Source: Alteromonas sp. MMG017
GTDB taxonomy: Bacteria > Pseudomonadota > Gammaproteobacteria > Enterobacterales > Alteromonadaceae
Assembly: GCF_018100795.1 (NCBI RefSeq)
Contig: NZ_JAGJDY010000003.1
Span: 62,001 to 126,000, forward strand
DNA length: 64,000 nucleotides
Reading direction: 5' to 3'
Both the position numbers and the translations under genes were made by a program. The notes under the pieces were generated by a model, which saw nothing but the letters and a program-made list of their open reading frames with translations, made no database searches and was not told the origin of the DNA. This document shows positions 18,168 to 31,604 of this stretch, one piece after another; the first letter of the stretch is position 1, and the number at the start of each line of letters is the position of its first letter.

Positions 18168-18197
18168 AAAAGCAGTGACTCACATCACTGCTTTTTT
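18166..18197. terminator. Bidirectional terminator between flhB-like and natB-like genes
   Basis: Perfect 13-bp inverted repeat AAAAAAGCAGTGA (18166-18178) / TCACTGCTTTTTT (18185-18197), loop of six, with A and T runs on both sides, between convergent genes. Confidence 0.88.
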
Positions 18198-18220
18198 AGT
18201 TTCACGACTTTACTTATGGT

Positions 18221-19417
18221 TTATCTAAATAGTACTTTCTCTTTGTTAAACCAGTACACACAAAACGCGATTAGTGCTGCAGCGATTGCTACTGTAGACG
18301 TGAATATACCGAACAAGGCAAAGTAATCCATAGTGCCTTTAAATAACTCCTTCATCGCTAATGCAACATTGGTAAGTGGCACCCAAATCCAACCACCTTC
18401 TAATTTAACACCTGGCATCATGGCAATTAGCACAGGAAAAACCACTACCATCACCAAGGCGCCCATGTAACTTTGAGCTTCCTTGAACGATCGTGCATAA
18501 ATAGACACTGATAATAATACTGCGGCAAATATGGCGACTACCGGTATTAGCATTAGGAAGATTAGTACAAAATCAATCATACCTATCATTGCCATTACTT
18601 CAGCCACAAACTCAATGGCCATTCCTTGCGATAAGACAATGCCCCATATGGCCATGGAGGAAACGGTGATAAGGGCAGTAATTAGCCCCGCTAAACCGAT
18701 GGTTAAGAATTTACCCAGCACAAGTTTGTAGCGATCCATTGGTGATATTAACAATGTCTCTAATGTACCACGCTCCTTTTCACCAGCGCCTAAGTCAGAT
18801 GCTGGTGCCATAGCCCCTTGCAGGCATAGAATGAAAATGAAATAAGGTAATAACCCACCCAGGCGCTCACCCCAAACTTCACGATCATCCGCTATGTTTT
18901 CTTTTTCAATGACAATTGGCGCCAATAATGCCTTTTGCTGATTCTCGTCTAAACCCAGTTTGGCAAAGGCTGACTTTTGAAATTCATCGGTGTGAATATC
19001 AACAATTTCAGAGACTCGCCCCATTACTTTATTTAAACCAGCATCATTTAAATACAATTGCAGCTTATGCTGTCCAGAAGCAAGCACATCACTGTTGAAG
19101 CTTTCAGGGATGACTAAAACAAAATCTACCGTTTCATTTTTAATGAGCTTGGCGTAGTCGGCTTCATCTTGAATATCCACCACCGTAAATTTGTCACTTG
19201 CGCTAGCAAACTGCCTCGACATCTCTGGTGCATATTGCTCGCCCACAATGGCATATTTCAATACTACGTTTTCAGCTTTTTCAGTGGCGGAATTCATGAA
19301 AAACATGGCTACACCAAAAATTAATGGGAAAAGCAGCAAGGGCAATACAATCATAAAGATAATGGTTTTGCGGTCGCGCAATAACTCTTTGAATTCCTTT
19401 TTAAAGATTAACCACAT
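18221..19417 (-). CDS. ABC-2 type exporter permease, NatB-like
   Basis: Inner-membrane permease of an ABC exporter related to the Na+-extruding NatAB pair. The N-terminal MWLIFKKEFKELLRDRKTI and a TM near 20-40 are followed by a large extracytoplasmic domain (about 45-180), then a cluster of five TM helices (about 185-395). This is the ABC2_membrane_3 arrangement. The ExxRGTLETLLISP motif (EKERGTLETLLISPMDR) near 232-248 is typical. Its start overlaps the end of the ATPase gene by 17 bp. Sodium as substrate is only a family guess. Confidence 0.82.
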   Translation of the reverse strand: MWLIFKKEFKELLRDRKTIIFMIVLPLLLFPLIFGVAMFFMNSATEKAENVVLKYAIVGEQYAPEMSRQFASASDKFTVVDIQDEADYAKLIKNETVDFVLVIPESFNSDVLASGQHKLQLYLNDAGLNKVMGRVSEIVDIHTDEFQKSAFAKLGLDENQQKALLAPIVIEKENIADDREVWGERLGGLLPYFIFILCLQGAMAPASDLGAGEKERGTLETLLISPMDRYKLVLGKFLTIGLAGLITALITVSSMAIWGIVLSQGMAIEFVAEVMAMIGMIDFVLIFLMLIPVVAIFAAVLLSVSIYARSFKEAQSYMGALVMVVVFPVLIAMMPGVKLEGGWIWVPLTNVALAMKELFKGTMDYFALFGIFTSTVAIAAALIAFCVYWFNKEKVLFR

Positions 19418-20207
19418 TGCCCACCTCCCCAGTATCCATTTTTAATGTTTGTAAGAAACTTTTATGCATTTGTCCGCCCGATAGCGCACTGAAAGCGGCA
19501 AGGGAATCGTTAAATACAGTCTCACCTTGATTAATCACCGTTACGCGGTCGCAAAGCATTTGAACTTCATCTAAATGATGGGTCGAAAAAATAACCGGCG
19601 TTCCTTTGTCTTTAAGTCGTTGTATAAAGTCCATGACTGTAGATGTAGCCATAATATCTAAACCAGTGGTGGGTTCATCAAGCACTACTAGGGAAGGTTC
19701 ATGAATGACAGCACGGGCGATAGCTGTTTTTTGTTTCATACCCGAGGAGAAATTTTCTGCACGTCTATCTAAAAAGCTTTGCATATCGAGTAAATCAGCC
19801 ATTTCTTCAATACGTGCAGAAATGGTTGATTTACCTAGCCCGTGCAATTCGCCAAAATAAGCAATATTTTCTCGCCCCGTCAGCCTTCCATACAAGCCGG
19901 TTGAACTAGACAGAAAGCCTATTTTCTTACGTGCAATAATTGGGTTGGCAAGTACATCTTCACCATCAATTACTACAGTACCGCCATCTGGTTTTAGTGC
20001 CGTTGAAAGCATGCGTAACGTGGTAGTTTTCCCTGCTCCGTTAGGCCCTAGCAGACCGAGCACTTCTCCTTGACCGCATGAAAACGATACATCCTTCACT
20101 GATTGAAAGTAGCGTCCTTTTAACCGTGGATCCTTTTTTTCTTGCTCACTTAGCTTTTTAGGGTTTTCCACCTCAAAGCGTTTTGCAAGGTTAGATATTT
20201 CAATCAT
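19401..20207 (-). CDS. ABC exporter ATPase, NatA-like
   Basis: ATP-binding partner of the downstream permease. Walker A GPNGAGKTT at 54-62, signature FSSGMKQK near 153-160 and Walker B LVVLDEPTTGLD near 172-183 are all intact. The 268-aa length includes a charged insertion at 15-35 between the first strand and the Walker A strand. A ribosome binding site (AAGGGAAGAG) precedes the ATG. The pair forms a two-gene operon downstream of recA's terminator. Confidence 0.85.
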   Translation of the reverse strand: MIEISNLAKRFEVENPKKLSEQEKKDPRLKGRYFQSVKDVSFSCGQGEVLGLLGPNGAGKTTTLRMLSTALKPDGGTVVIDGEDVLANPIIARKKIGFLSSSTGLYGRLTGRENIAYFGELHGLGKSTISARIEEMADLLDMQSFLDRRAENFSSGMKQKTAIARAVIHEPSLVVLDEPTTGLDIMATSTVMDFIQRLKDKGTPVIFSTHHLDEVQMLCDRVTVINQGETVFNDSLAAFSALSGGQMHKSFLQTLKMDTGEVGNVVNL

Positions 20208-20354
20208 TATCTCTTCCCTTTTTTTATTATTTATAAACGAATGCTTACCGTACTAGTCTTTGCCTTTCTATTTTTATTACAGCTTTACTGTTTTTTTATT
20301 TTAATTCAATGCAGAGTATGGAGTTAAAATGTTAAGAAGTATGTTTTTCGAGCA

Positions 20355-20379
20355 CAAAAAAACCCACCATTTGGTGGGC
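20355..20379 (-). terminator. Terminator of recA
   Basis: Stem CCCACCA (20363-20369) / TGGTGGG (20372-20378). Read on the minus strand it is followed by eight T (A run 20355-20362). It lies 50 bp past the recA stop. Confidence 0.85.
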
Positions 20380-20429
20380 TTTTAAATAACACGATTCGCG
20401 ACTATCTATTACAGATAGTACGTTGTGAG

Positions 20430-21470
20430 TTACTGCTGAGCATCATCTTCTGCAGCAGGTACTTCTTCTACTTTCACTGTTTTAGGTAAAAGTAGCTCAG
20501 CGCGAATTTGTTTTTCAATCTCATCGGCAATAGCTGGGTTTTCTTTCAAGAACTTCATTACGTTCGCTTTACCCTGACCAATACGGTCGCCTTTATAGCT
20601 GTACCAAGCACCGGCTTTATCAACCAACTTCTGCTTAACACCTAAGTCGATAAGTTCAGCTTCTTTACTGATGCCTTCGCCATAGCGAATCATGAATTCA
20701 GCTTGCTTAAACGGTGGTGCCACTTTGTTTTTCACAACTTTAACGCGAGTTTCGTTACCTACTACCTCGTCGCCTTCTTTAACTGCGCCAATACGACGGA
20801 TATCTAAACGAACAGAAGAGTAGAACTTAAGTGCGTTACCACCCGTTGTTGTTTCTGGGCTACCGAACATCACACCAATTTTCATACGAATTTGGTTAAT
20901 GAAGATACACAAAGTATTTGAACGCTTGATGTTACCAGTAAGTTTACGCAATGCTTGCGACATTAATCGCGCTTGTAAACCAACGTGTGAGTCACCCATG
21001 TCGCCTTCAATTTCCGCTTTTGGTGTAAGGGCTGCAACCGAATCAACAATAACTACATCTACACCGCCAGAACGAACCAGCATGTCACAAATTTCAAGCG
21101 CTTGTTCACCCGTATCAGGCTGAGAAACCAAAAGCTCATCGATGTTTACACCAAGTTTCGATGCATAAATTGGATCTAACGCGTGCTCAGCATCTACGAA
21201 GGCACAAGTTTTACCTTTCTTCTGAGCTTCTGCAATTACCTGCAAGGTAAGTGTCGTTTTACCCGATGCTTCAGGCCCGTAAATTTCTACCACACGACCG
21301 CATGGCAAGCCACCTATGCCTAAAGCGATATCAATGGTGAGTGAACCTGTAGAGATAGCCTCAATGTCCATCGCTTGGTTGTCGCCTAAACGCATAATAG
21401 CGCCTTTACCGAACTGCTTTTCAATTTGCCCAAGTGCGGCACTTAAAGCTTTAGATCTATTACTGTCCAC
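20430..21470 (-). CDS. recA: Recombinase RecA
   Basis: DNA strand-exchange protein and LexA co-protease. Walker [10 protein letters not shown] lies at 65-73; VDAEHALDP and the L2 loop region [17 protein letters not shown] (about 211-227) are conserved. The 346-aa length is close to E. coli (353), with an acidic C-terminal tail ([11 protein letters not shown]). The start is GTG at 21470, preceded by AGAGGA; the ATG two bases upstream is in another frame. The promoter has the E. coli arrangement with a LexA operator between -35 and -10. pncC lies upstream in the same direction, as is common in gammaproteobacteria. Confidence 0.98.
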   Translation of the reverse strand: MDSNRSKALSAALGQIEKQFGKGAIMRLGDNQAMDIEAISTGSLTIDIALGIGGLPCGRVVEIYGPEASGKTTLTLQVIAEAQKKGKTCAFVDAEHALDPIYASKLGVNIDELLVSQPDTGEQALEICDMLVRSGGVDVVIVDSVAALTPKAEIEGDMGDSHVGLQARLMSQALRKLTGNIKRSNTLCIFINQIRMKIGVMFGSPETTTGGNALKFYSSVRLDIRRIGAVKEGDEVVGNETRVKVVKNKVAPPFKQAEFMIRYGEGISKEAELIDLGVKQKLVDKAGAWYSYKGDRIGQGKANVMKFLKENPAIADEIEKQIRAELLLPKTVKVEEVPAAEDDAQQ

Positions 21471-21628
21471 ATCAATATCCTCTAGGATTAGCGGTTAAAT
21501 TCTTTAGTTGGTGATGTCTTTGTTGAAGCGGCCTTTGCTACCTTTACTAACAGCATCATTCATCAATACAGCTAGCATTTATTGCATCAACATTTGCTTA
21601 ACGACACCTTACCAAGTGTTGCATGCAT

Positions 21629-21656
21629 TCTATACTGTACAAGCATACAGTTTCAA
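21629..21656 (-). promoter_or_regulatory. recA promoter with embedded LexA operator (SOS box)
   Basis: On the minus strand TTGAAA (21656-21651) is the -35, the 16-bp CTGTATGCTTGTACAG (21650-21635) fits CTGT-N8-ACAG, and TATAGA (21634-21629) is the -10. This is almost base for base the E. coli recA layout, in which the SOS box forms the spacer. The predicted 5' untranslated region is about 150 nt, longer than in E. coli. Confidence 0.88.
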
Positions 21657-21720
21657 CCGGAGTTTTCATTTTATTTTGCTTATTAGGTTCTTATTCGCTG
21701 CTTCTTGAATAATCATCTAA

Positions 21721-22209
21721 TCAATCAGCTAACATTGCCAGTAGGTGAGTAATTGCAAATTCTATTGCAAGCAGGCGAACAGTCTCTCGGTCTCCAGCAA
21801 AAACCTGCTTAATGGCTTCAGTCTTTTCGCCGCAGATAAACCCAAACCAAACCGTACCCACCGGTTTTTCTTCGCTGCCACCACCTGGGCCTGCAATACC
21901 GCTTACGGTTACCACGACATTCGCTCCGCTTTTGTGCTTAACACCCGCCGCCATCGCTTCTACGGTCTGCATCGACACCGCACCATGCGCATTTAAGGTT
22001 TCAGGCTTTACGGCTAATTCACGCATTTTAGCGTCGTTTGAATACGTCACCCAACTTTGATTGAACCAGTCCGAACTGCCAGCAATACTGGTAAACGCGA
22101 ACGCAATTCCTCCCCCTGTGCAAGATTCTGCGCTTGAAACCGTCCAGCCTTTACGGCGAAGGGCATTACCTAACGCAGTCACCATCTCTGTTGTATTGTC
22201 AGATACCAT
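21721..22209 (-). CDS. pncC: Nicotinamide-nucleotide amidohydrolase PncC (CinA C-terminal family)
   Basis: Deamidates NMN to NaMN in pyridine nucleotide recycling. The 162-aa single-domain form carries the family motif SSAESCTGGGIAFAFT (about 25-40) and SGIAGPGGGSEEKPVGTVWFG (about 106-126). An AAGGA site lies 6 bp before the ATG at 22209. It lacks the N-terminal COG1058 domain of full-length CinA. Located upstream of recA and divergent from mutS, a conserved neighbourhood. Confidence 0.92.
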   Translation of the reverse strand: MVSDNTTEMVTALGNALRRKGWTVSSAESCTGGGIAFAFTSIAGSSDWFNQSWVTYSNDAKMRELAVKPETLNAHGAVSMQTVEAMAAGVKHKSGANVVVTVSGIAGPGGGSEEKPVGTVWFGFICGEKTEAIKQVFAGDRETVRLLAIEFAITHLLAMLAD

Positions 22210-22483
22210 GAATGTCCTTTTATCGCTATGGGCGCTGTTATCAGCTTTGGCCGAAAGGCGTTAAACTGTGCTGATGTGCTTACAGGTGTGAGCTATCAAT
22301 CTATTAATGAAATTAGGAAATGGTTGAAAATTCCGTACTCATATCAATAATACACAGCAAACGTGAAAAGCGATTATTTTAGCATCCCTGCTCTTTTAAT
22401 CACTCTTCTGTTAATAATTCTTCTGTTAATATAACAAATTGAGTTATCGCAAGTATCAGCAATAAAAAAGCACGAGGCATTTT

Positions 22484-25129
22484 TTGGAATCACACACTCC
22501 TATGATGCGCCAGTATTTAACGATAAAGGCGCAGCACCCTAACATTCTTATGTTTTACCGTATGGGCGACTTTTACGAGTTGTTTTTCGATGATGCCAAG
22601 AAAGCCGCAGAACTGCTTGATATATCGTTAACCGCACGGGGTAAATCCGGTGGCGATCCTATCCCCATGGCTGGCGTCCCTTACCACGCCGTCGAGAGCT
22701 ATTTAGCACGCTTGGTAAAAATGGGCGAATCAGTAGCCATTTGCGAACAAGTAGGCGACCCTGCTACCAGTAAAGGCCCAGTTGAACGTCAGGTTCAGCG
22801 CATCGTTACCCCAGGTACGGTTACCGATGAAGCCTTATTAGAGGAACGCCGCGATAATGTACTAGCCGCAGTATGCGGCCACAGTATGCATTATGGCGTG
22901 GCTACATTAGATGTGACCAGTGGCCGTTTTGTAGTGGTTGAGTGCGACACCGACGATGCTTTACTAGGTGAACTTCAACGAATTAACCCTGCTGAACTGC
23001 TTTATCCTGAAGGGTTTGAAAGCTTACCGCTGATAGAACAGCGCAAAGGCTTGCGCCGTCGTCCCGAGTGGGAATTCGATATCGATACCGCCACCGAACA
23101 ATTAACCGCTCAGTTTCAAACGAAAGAGCTGGCAGGGTTTGGAGTATCAGATTTAACCAAAGGCATTGGCGCCGCGGGTTGTGTACTTCAATATGTGAAA
23201 GATACCCAGCGTACCGCGCTGCCTCATATTCGCCGTATTCAAAAAGAACAACAAGACAGCCGTGTACAGCTAGATGCTGCAACCCGCAGAAACTTAGAAC
23301 TTACCCACAATTTAGCCGGCGGTATTGAAAACACTCTATTTAGCGTAATGGATACTACCACTACCGCTATGGGTAGCCGGTTGCTTCAGCGCTATATTCA
23401 TTCGCCTATCACCGACCAGCACGAATTACATAACCGACAAGATGCTATAGAAGCACTAATCGACAATGAGCCAGATGCTATTCGCTGCCATTTAAAAACC
23501 ATTGGTGATATTGAACGCATAATGGCACGGTTGGCATTACGTTCAGCAAGACCTAGGGATTTCGCTAGGCTCAAAAACGCGTTAAATACCCTGCCCGACC
23601 TTCAAGAAGCGCTTGGGGTGTATAACATTGCACAGCTTAATGAATTAAAGCTGGCCATCAGTACCTACCCAGAGCTACAAACCTTATTAAATAATGCAAT
23701 TATCGACAACCCGCCTGTGGTTATTCGCGATGGCGGTGTTATTGCTGAAGGCTTTAATAGCGAATTAGATGAACTTCGAAAACTGTCTCAAGGTGCTACC
23801 GATTACCTTGACGCCATGGAGCAACGGGAACGTGAACGTACGGGTATTTCAACCCTAAAAGTAGGCTACAACCGAGTTCATGGTTTCTTTATCGAGATTA
23901 GCCGCGCTAATAGCGACAAAGCACCCGCCGAATATATTCGCAGGCAAACCCTTAAGAATACTGAACGCTTTATCACTCCAGAGCTTAAAGAGCACGAAGA
24001 TAAAGTACTTACTAGCCAAGGCCGTGCTCTTGCCCTTGAAAAACAGCTTTATGAAGCACTTTTTGATGACGTTGCGCCACGCTTAAATACGCTAATTGAA
24101 ACCGCGGCGGCGCTGGCTAAACTCGATGTACTATGCTGTTTTGCTGAGCGCGCGTTAAGTCTTGATTGGCACCGCCCTACGTTAAGTATGGAAAGTGCGC
24201 TGACCTACGAAGAAGGCCGCCATCCTGTGGTGGAACAGGTTATGAAAGACCCTTTCATTGCCAATCCATTAACGCTTAACGATAGCCAGCGCATGCTTAT
24301 TATTACTGGCCCTAACATGGGCGGTAAATCAACATACATGCGCCAAACTGCGTTGATTGCGCTGTTAGCCTATATTGGCAGCTATGTACCTGCACAAAAC
24401 GCACATATTGGTAAAATTGATAGGATCTTTACTCGTATTGGCGCATCTGACGATTTAGCCTCTGGTCGCTCAACCTTCATGGTAGAGATGACAGAAACGG
24501 CCAACATTCTGCACAACGCCACCGAACATTCGTTAGTCTTAATGGATGAGATTGGTCGCGGCACCAGTACATATGATGGTTTGTCATTGGCGTGGGCGTG
24601 CGCCAGCTACCTTGCTCAAAAGCTGAATGCTTACACCCTATTTGCAACCCATTATTTTGAGCTTACCGAGTTACCTGATACTGAAAAGAGCGTGGTTAAT
24701 GTGCACTTAGATGCAGTTGAGCACGACGATACCATCCGGTTTATGCATAGTGTTCAAAATGGCGCGGCCAGTAAGAGCTTCGGTTTACAGGTTGCCCAGC
24801 TTGCGGGTGTGCCTAAACCTGTCATTAAAGCAGCGCAGCAAAAGCTCGCTATTTTGGAAAACGCGCATCTTATTTCTGAAACTGAATCCGGTGCTGATAA
24901 TACAACTGATACATCATCTGTCACTGCGGGCAAAACTGGTAAGCAACACACTAAAGCAACCAGTAAAAAGTCAGGTTCAAAGGCGTCTACACCTGCTCAG
25001 TCTCAGTTGTTATTCCCAGATAAACCGCATCCGGTTGTTGAAGCGTTAGAAAATTTATCACCAGATGAACTTTCACCACGCCAAGCGCTAGACCTCATTT
25101 ACACGCTAAAGCGTTTAAGTCAGTCCTAA
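22484..25129 (+). CDS. mutS: DNA mismatch repair protein MutS
   Basis: Mismatch-recognising ATPase. The start is TTG at 22484, supported by GAGG 6 bp upstream and by the family N-terminus ([11 protein letters not shown]). The mismatch-wedging Phe-x-Glu is in MGDFYELF near residues 30-37. Walker [10 protein letters not shown] lies near 609-617 and Walker [15 protein letters not shown] near 685-698. Between 795 and 845 is a Ser/Thr/Lys-rich linker ending in QSQLLF, which resembles a beta-clamp binding motif, then the C-terminal tetramerisation helices. 881 aa is slightly longer than E. coli (853) because of the linker. Confidence 0.97.
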   Translation: MESHTPMMRQYLTIKAQHPNILMFYRMGDFYELFFDDAKKAAELLDISLTARGKSGGDPIPMAGVPYHAVESYLARLVKMGESVAICEQVGDPATSKGPVERQVQRIVTPGTVTDEALLEERRDNVLAAVCGHSMHYGVATLDVTSGRFVVVECDTDDALLGELQRINPAELLYPEGFESLPLIEQRKGLRRRPEWEFDIDTATEQLTAQFQTKELAGFGVSDLTKGIGAAGCVLQYVKDTQRTALPHIRRIQKEQQDSRVQLDAATRRNLELTHNLAGGIENTLFSVMDTTTTAMGSRLLQRYIHSPITDQHELHNRQDAIEALIDNEPDAIRCHLKTIGDIERIMARLALRSARPRDFARLKNALNTLPDLQEALGVYNIAQLNELKLAISTYPELQTLLNNAIIDNPPVVIRDGGVIAEGFNSELDELRKLSQGATDYLDAMEQRERERTGISTLKVGYNRVHGFFIEISRANSDKAPAEYIRRQTLKNTERFITPELKEHEDKVLTSQGRALALEKQLYEALFDDVAPRLNTLIETAAALAKLDVLCCFAERALSLDWHRPTLSMESALTYEEGRHPVVEQVMKDPFIANPLTLNDSQRMLIITGPNMGGKSTYMRQTALIALLAYIGSYVPAQNAHIGKIDRIFTRIGASDDLASGRSTFMVEMTETANILHNATEHSLVLMDEIGRGTSTYDGLSLAWACASYLAQKLNAYTLFATHYFELTELPDTEKSVVNVHLDAVEHDDTIRFMHSVQNGAASKSFGLQVAQLAGVPKPVIKAAQQKLAILENAHLISETESGADNTTDTSSVTAGKTGKQHTKATSKKSGSKASTPAQSQLLFPDKPHPVVEALENLSPDELSPRQALDLIYTLKRLSQS

Positions 25130-25195
25130 AAAGAAGCGCTTGCGTCAAAAGCAGTGCTCAAATAGGTAAAAGAAGCGATTGTGTGGGCAAACAGA

Positions 25196-25224
25196 TTGTC
25201 TGCTCACACTAACTTGCGTATACT
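25196..25224 (+). promoter_or_regulatory. Candidate promoter of pyrG
   Basis: TTGTCT (25196-25201), 17-bp spacer, TATACT (25219-25224), about 80 bp upstream of the pyrG ATG. The -10 matches five of six and the -35 four of six consensus bases. Confidence 0.5.
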
Positions 25225-25229
25225 ATTAA

Positions 25230-26939
<1,710 letters not shown>

Positions 26940-26989
26940 TTTCTAATAAGGGAACACTTTCTCCCGTTGTGTTCCCAAACAATTGTTAA

Positions 26990-28291
<1,302 letters not shown>

Positions 28292-28363
28292 CCTATTCAC
28301 AGTGCACTTGAGACAAGAGTGCACTTGATATAAAAGCGTACTGGTTACTTACCTAATTAAAAG

Positions 28364-28409
28364 CTGCGTAAAGACCCATAATTTTGGGTAACCTTTACGC
28401 AGTTTTTTT
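28364..28409 (+). terminator. Terminator of pyrG-eno
   Basis: Stem CTGCGTAAAG (28364-28373) / CTTTACGCAG (28393-28402) with an inner CCCA...TGGG extension and seven T (28403-28409), 70 bp after eno. Confidence 0.88.
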
Positions 28410-28534
28410 GTGTCTGTTTGAAGCCCTTTCCTCACGCTCCTTAAATAGCGCCCTTTCAATAGCATCCTTTTAATAACACCCCATTCAAAAAAGATGACAA
28501 TGATTAAGGACTAGCGAACTTAATTTAAGACAAA

Positions 28535-28564
28535 AAAATACCCCAGCTCATGCTGGGGTATTTT
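28535..28564. terminator. Terminator of the TonB-dependent receptor gene
   Basis: Inverted repeat AAAATACCCCAGC (28535-28547) / GCTGGGGTATTTT (28552-28564), loop of four, with A and T tracts on both sides, about 30 bp past the receptor stop on the minus strand. The 305-bp gap between eno and the receptor holds this and the eno terminator and nothing else I can identify. Confidence 0.85.
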
Positions 28565-28596
28565 ATTTTAGTGTTGTTAGTGAAGCTACACGCTAA

Positions 28597-31554
28597 TTAG
28601 AAGCGGTAGTTAGCACCTAAAGTCACTCGGCGGTCGGTAAGACCTTGGAAGCACAACAACGCACCTTCATTGATACAAGACTGTTCAACTTCTGATTCAG
28701 TAATGTTTACCGCCTCAATACCTATATTGAAGTCTTCATTCACGTCGTAGTTGATGCTTGCATTAAGCTGGCCACGATCTTCTTGAACCACTGGGAAGCC
28801 CCATGGGAAGCTTGATGTGCTACCGAAGTCATCCGAACGATACGCTTCACGCCATGTGTAACGCATACGCGCTGATAAACCAAACTTCTCATAGTACAAA
28901 GTGAAGTTGTACGCGTTTTCAGATAAGTTCAGTAGGCCTTGAACTGCTGACACTTCAATATCATCGATACCTGTAGAGGCTGCAAAGACATTTGCCGCAC
29001 GACTTGTTGCTGTATTTTCAGAATCACCACCATCGAACTCTTGAATAGTGTAGTTAGCAAGTACACCGAAACCTGAAGCCCAACCTAGCTCTTTCTCAAA
29101 GCTTGAAAGGTCATATTGAACCGCAATTTCGATACCTTTCTGCGTGGTTTCGCCAGCGTCGTTAATCTTAGTTTCTGTGCCTACACAAATACCTGTGCCT
29201 AGTTCAGGTCCAAAAACGTTGATATCAGCAATGGGGTTAAACACACCGCCACCTTCACAAGGCGCAGTAAGGTCACGATAGCCAGTTACTGGATCTTCAA
29301 ATGGGCTCACAATTTGGTCAACGTGCAGTGCTTTACGTGTTTTGTGGAATATACCAACACTCACCACACTTGCTTCAGCAAAATACCATTCAGCCGCTAA
29401 GTCAAAAGATGTTACTTCTTCAGGCTCTAAACCAGGATTACCAATGGCTACATTTGGGTTAGGGCTGGTACTGAATGTTACTGACGTAGATAAGTCGTCA
29501 AAGTTAGGGCGACGAATATCTTTACCTGCACCAAAGCGAAGGACAACATCGTCAGCCACATCAGCAACAATATTTAAGCGAGGTAGAATGAAATCGTAAT
29601 CACCGGTATTAGTTACTTGCGATACCAATTCGTTTCCATCACCGTCTACAGTAATTGAGTTACCCACAGAGGTTACGTCTGTTTGCAAATAACGTAGGCC
29701 GAAATTACCGCGGAACATTTCATATTCAAAGTTCGCTTGCGCATAAAGAGCATGTGTTTCTTCTTCAATATCGAAGAAACCAGACGAGCTAGATGTTGGG
29801 GCATTCAGGGTGGCTGTAGAACCATGCGCTTCCATGGCTTGTTGTAATGAAGCTAATACGCCATCTGGATCTGAAGCCACTAATTCAGGGTTAATGATTA
29901 AGAAATCTCGAACGTAAAGTTCGCGACCATCTGCATCGTTAAAGTTGTTCGGACCGGCTACCAGTAATTCAGAGAATAAATCACCTCGAGGGCTGTCTTC
30001 CATACTTCTTAAGCCAACACTGGTGTTAACATCGTCACGTGTACTGGTTGATTTATTGTAGCGGTAACCAAAGTCAACTGACGTAATCATCGAATCTACG
30101 TAGTATGAAAAGTCAAAACGAATCGCATCTTCTGAGTTTTCAGTGGTATCTCTACCAATATTCACATCACGTAAAACAACGTTTGAAGGGTCTAAAAGCT
30201 GTTCTACTGTTGGCGCATATTCTGCCCCAGATGCAATACCGAACGCTAATGAGCCGCCAGATAAATCATATTCAAACGGAACACTGTTATCGTTACCGCC
30301 ACCAGCATCTAATGGTGCATTAGGGTTGATAAAGTTAAGCGTAGTATTAAAGCTAGGTGTAGTGGTATCAGAAGATGAAGATGCAACTTCAGCACTTACA
30401 AACCATTTCTCGCCTTGCCATTCGCCACCTAACCTAAAGATTTGGCTTTCTGTAATACGAGAGTTTGTATCGGTCGACAAACGAAGGTTAGGATCGTCGT
30501 CATCGTTATCAAGATTCACTGGAATAACACCGCGAAGCGCAGCCTGCATTGAACCTAAATCAGTACCACCTAATGAACCGAAGTTAATCGTTTCAAATGC
30601 ATCAGGTACTGAAATATCGTTAAGTGCACTTACGCCTGAAGCCTGAACACGTGAGCTTTCTTGCAAACGTTCTTGGTCGTTAATAATAGCGTCGAAGAAA
30701 AACTTAGTGTTGTCGTTTGGCTGCCATTCAAAGGTACCTACGAAGTTTTTCGTTTCATATTCATAGTTGTCGTAATCTTGTACGAAAAACTGAATGGGAA
30801 GGAAGTCGAATGACTGGGCACTTGCTACGCCGCTGTCAGAGGCAATTATGTTATCTCGGTCAGCACGTGGTCTAAATGCAGATACATCTTGTTCTGAATA
30901 ACTACCACTCACTACAATACCAAATTTACCGTGGTCGTTTTCCCAGTTATCACCATACGTCGCTGAAAGCCGAGGCTGGAAACCGCTGTCTGTAGACAAG
31001 CTACTGTTTTCACCTTGAACACGAATCGACGTTAATCGTTCAGTCAATTGAAGAGGACGAATTGTCTTAAGGTTGATGGTACCACCAACAGAACCTTCAA
31101 TTGTTTTCGCATCTGGTGACTTGGTAACTTCTAAGCCAGCGATGATTGCTGCTGACACATCTTCAAAATCGATACCGCTTCGGCCTGCGCCTGAGCCTAC
31201 TGTTGAAACGCCGTTTATCTCTGTACGGTTGGCGTCTGTACCACGGATTTGAACACCCGTACCAACACCTGCTTCACGAGTAATTTGTATACCCGTGATG
31301 TTTTCTAACACTTCCGCTAAGTTTTGGTCAGGCAATTTACCAATGTCTTCAGCTTCAATGACTTCTACTAAATTGTTTGTAAAACGTTTTTCATTTAGAG
31401 CACTGGCTAACGAGGCGCGAATACCAGAAACCTGAATAACTTCTACGTCTTTTTCGGCTTCTTGTTGAGCTTCTTGAGCAAGGGTAGAAGTGGCAAAACT
31501 CAACGATGTTGCAGACAACATCGCTAATGTGATTTTAGATAATTTGTGTCCCAT
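28597..31554 (-). CDS. TonB-dependent outer-membrane receptor (Xanthomonas/Caulobacter-type)
   Basis: Large outer-membrane beta-barrel that imports a ligand using TonB energy. A signal peptide (about 1-26, ending TLAQE) is followed by VEVIQVSGIRASLASALNEK, the N-terminal block typical of this TBDR class, then the plug domain (about 45-165, NITGIQITR, IRGTDANRTEINGV, EGSVGGTINLKT) and a 22-strand-sized barrel ending in VTLGANYRF with the C-terminal Phe. It has 985 aa. No transporter, hydrolase or regulator adjoins it, so the substrate is unknown; this class often takes up saccharides or other organic compounds. RBS AGAGGAA lies 6 bp before the ATG. Confidence 0.92.
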   Translation of the reverse strand: MGHKLSKITLAMLSATSLSFATSTLAQEAQQEAEKDVEVIQVSGIRASLASALNEKRFTNNLVEVIEAEDIGKLPDQNLAEVLENITGIQITREAGVGTGVQIRGTDANRTEINGVSTVGSGAGRSGIDFEDVSAAIIAGLEVTKSPDAKTIEGSVGGTINLKTIRPLQLTERLTSIRVQGENSSLSTDSGFQPRLSATYGDNWENDHGKFGIVVSGSYSEQDVSAFRPRADRDNIIASDSGVASAQSFDFLPIQFFVQDYDNYEYETKNFVGTFEWQPNDNTKFFFDAIINDQERLQESSRVQASGVSALNDISVPDAFETINFGSLGGTDLGSMQAALRGVIPVNLDNDDDDPNLRLSTDTNSRITESQIFRLGGEWQGEKWFVSAEVASSSSDTTTPSFNTTLNFINPNAPLDAGGGNDNSVPFEYDLSGGSLAFGIASGAEYAPTVEQLLDPSNVVLRDVNIGRDTTENSEDAIRFDFSYYVDSMITSVDFGYRYNKSTSTRDDVNTSVGLRSMEDSPRGDLFSELLVAGPNNFNDADGRELYVRDFLIINPELVASDPDGVLASLQQAMEAHGSTATLNAPTSSSSGFFDIEEETHALYAQANFEYEMFRGNFGLRYLQTDVTSVGNSITVDGDGNELVSQVTNTGDYDFILPRLNIVADVADDVVLRFGAGKDIRRPNFDDLSTSVTFSTSPNPNVAIGNPGLEPEEVTSFDLAAEWYFAEASVVSVGIFHKTRKALHVDQIVSPFEDPVTGYRDLTAPCEGGGVFNPIADINVFGPELGTGICVGTETKINDAGETTQKGIEIAVQYDLSSFEKELGWASGFGVLANYTIQEFDGGDSENTATSRAANVFAASTGIDDIEVSAVQGLLNLSENAYNFTLYYEKFGLSARMRYTWREAYRSDDFGSTSSFPWGFPVVQEDRGQLNASINYDVNEDFNIGIEAVNITESEVEQSCINEGALLCFQGLTDRRVTLGANYRF

Positions 31555-31573
31555 GTGTGTTTCCTCTTGCAGC

Positions 31574-31604
31574 GTTTTGAACCGAGCCTTCAGGCTTTCA
31601 AAAC
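31574..31604 (-). promoter_or_regulatory. Hairpin in the leader of the TonB receptor mRNA
   Basis: Outer stem GTTTTGAA (31574-31581) / TTCAAAAC (31597-31604) enclosing a second stem AGCCT (31585-31589) / AGGCT (31592-31596), 20 bp upstream of the start codon and just before the ribosome binding site. There is no T run, so it is not a terminator. It may affect mRNA stability or translation. Confidence 0.4.

Noticed and set aside
30143-30646. 167-codon ORF antisense to the TonB-dependent receptor
   Set aside because: Complement of a clear barrel-coding region with no start signal.
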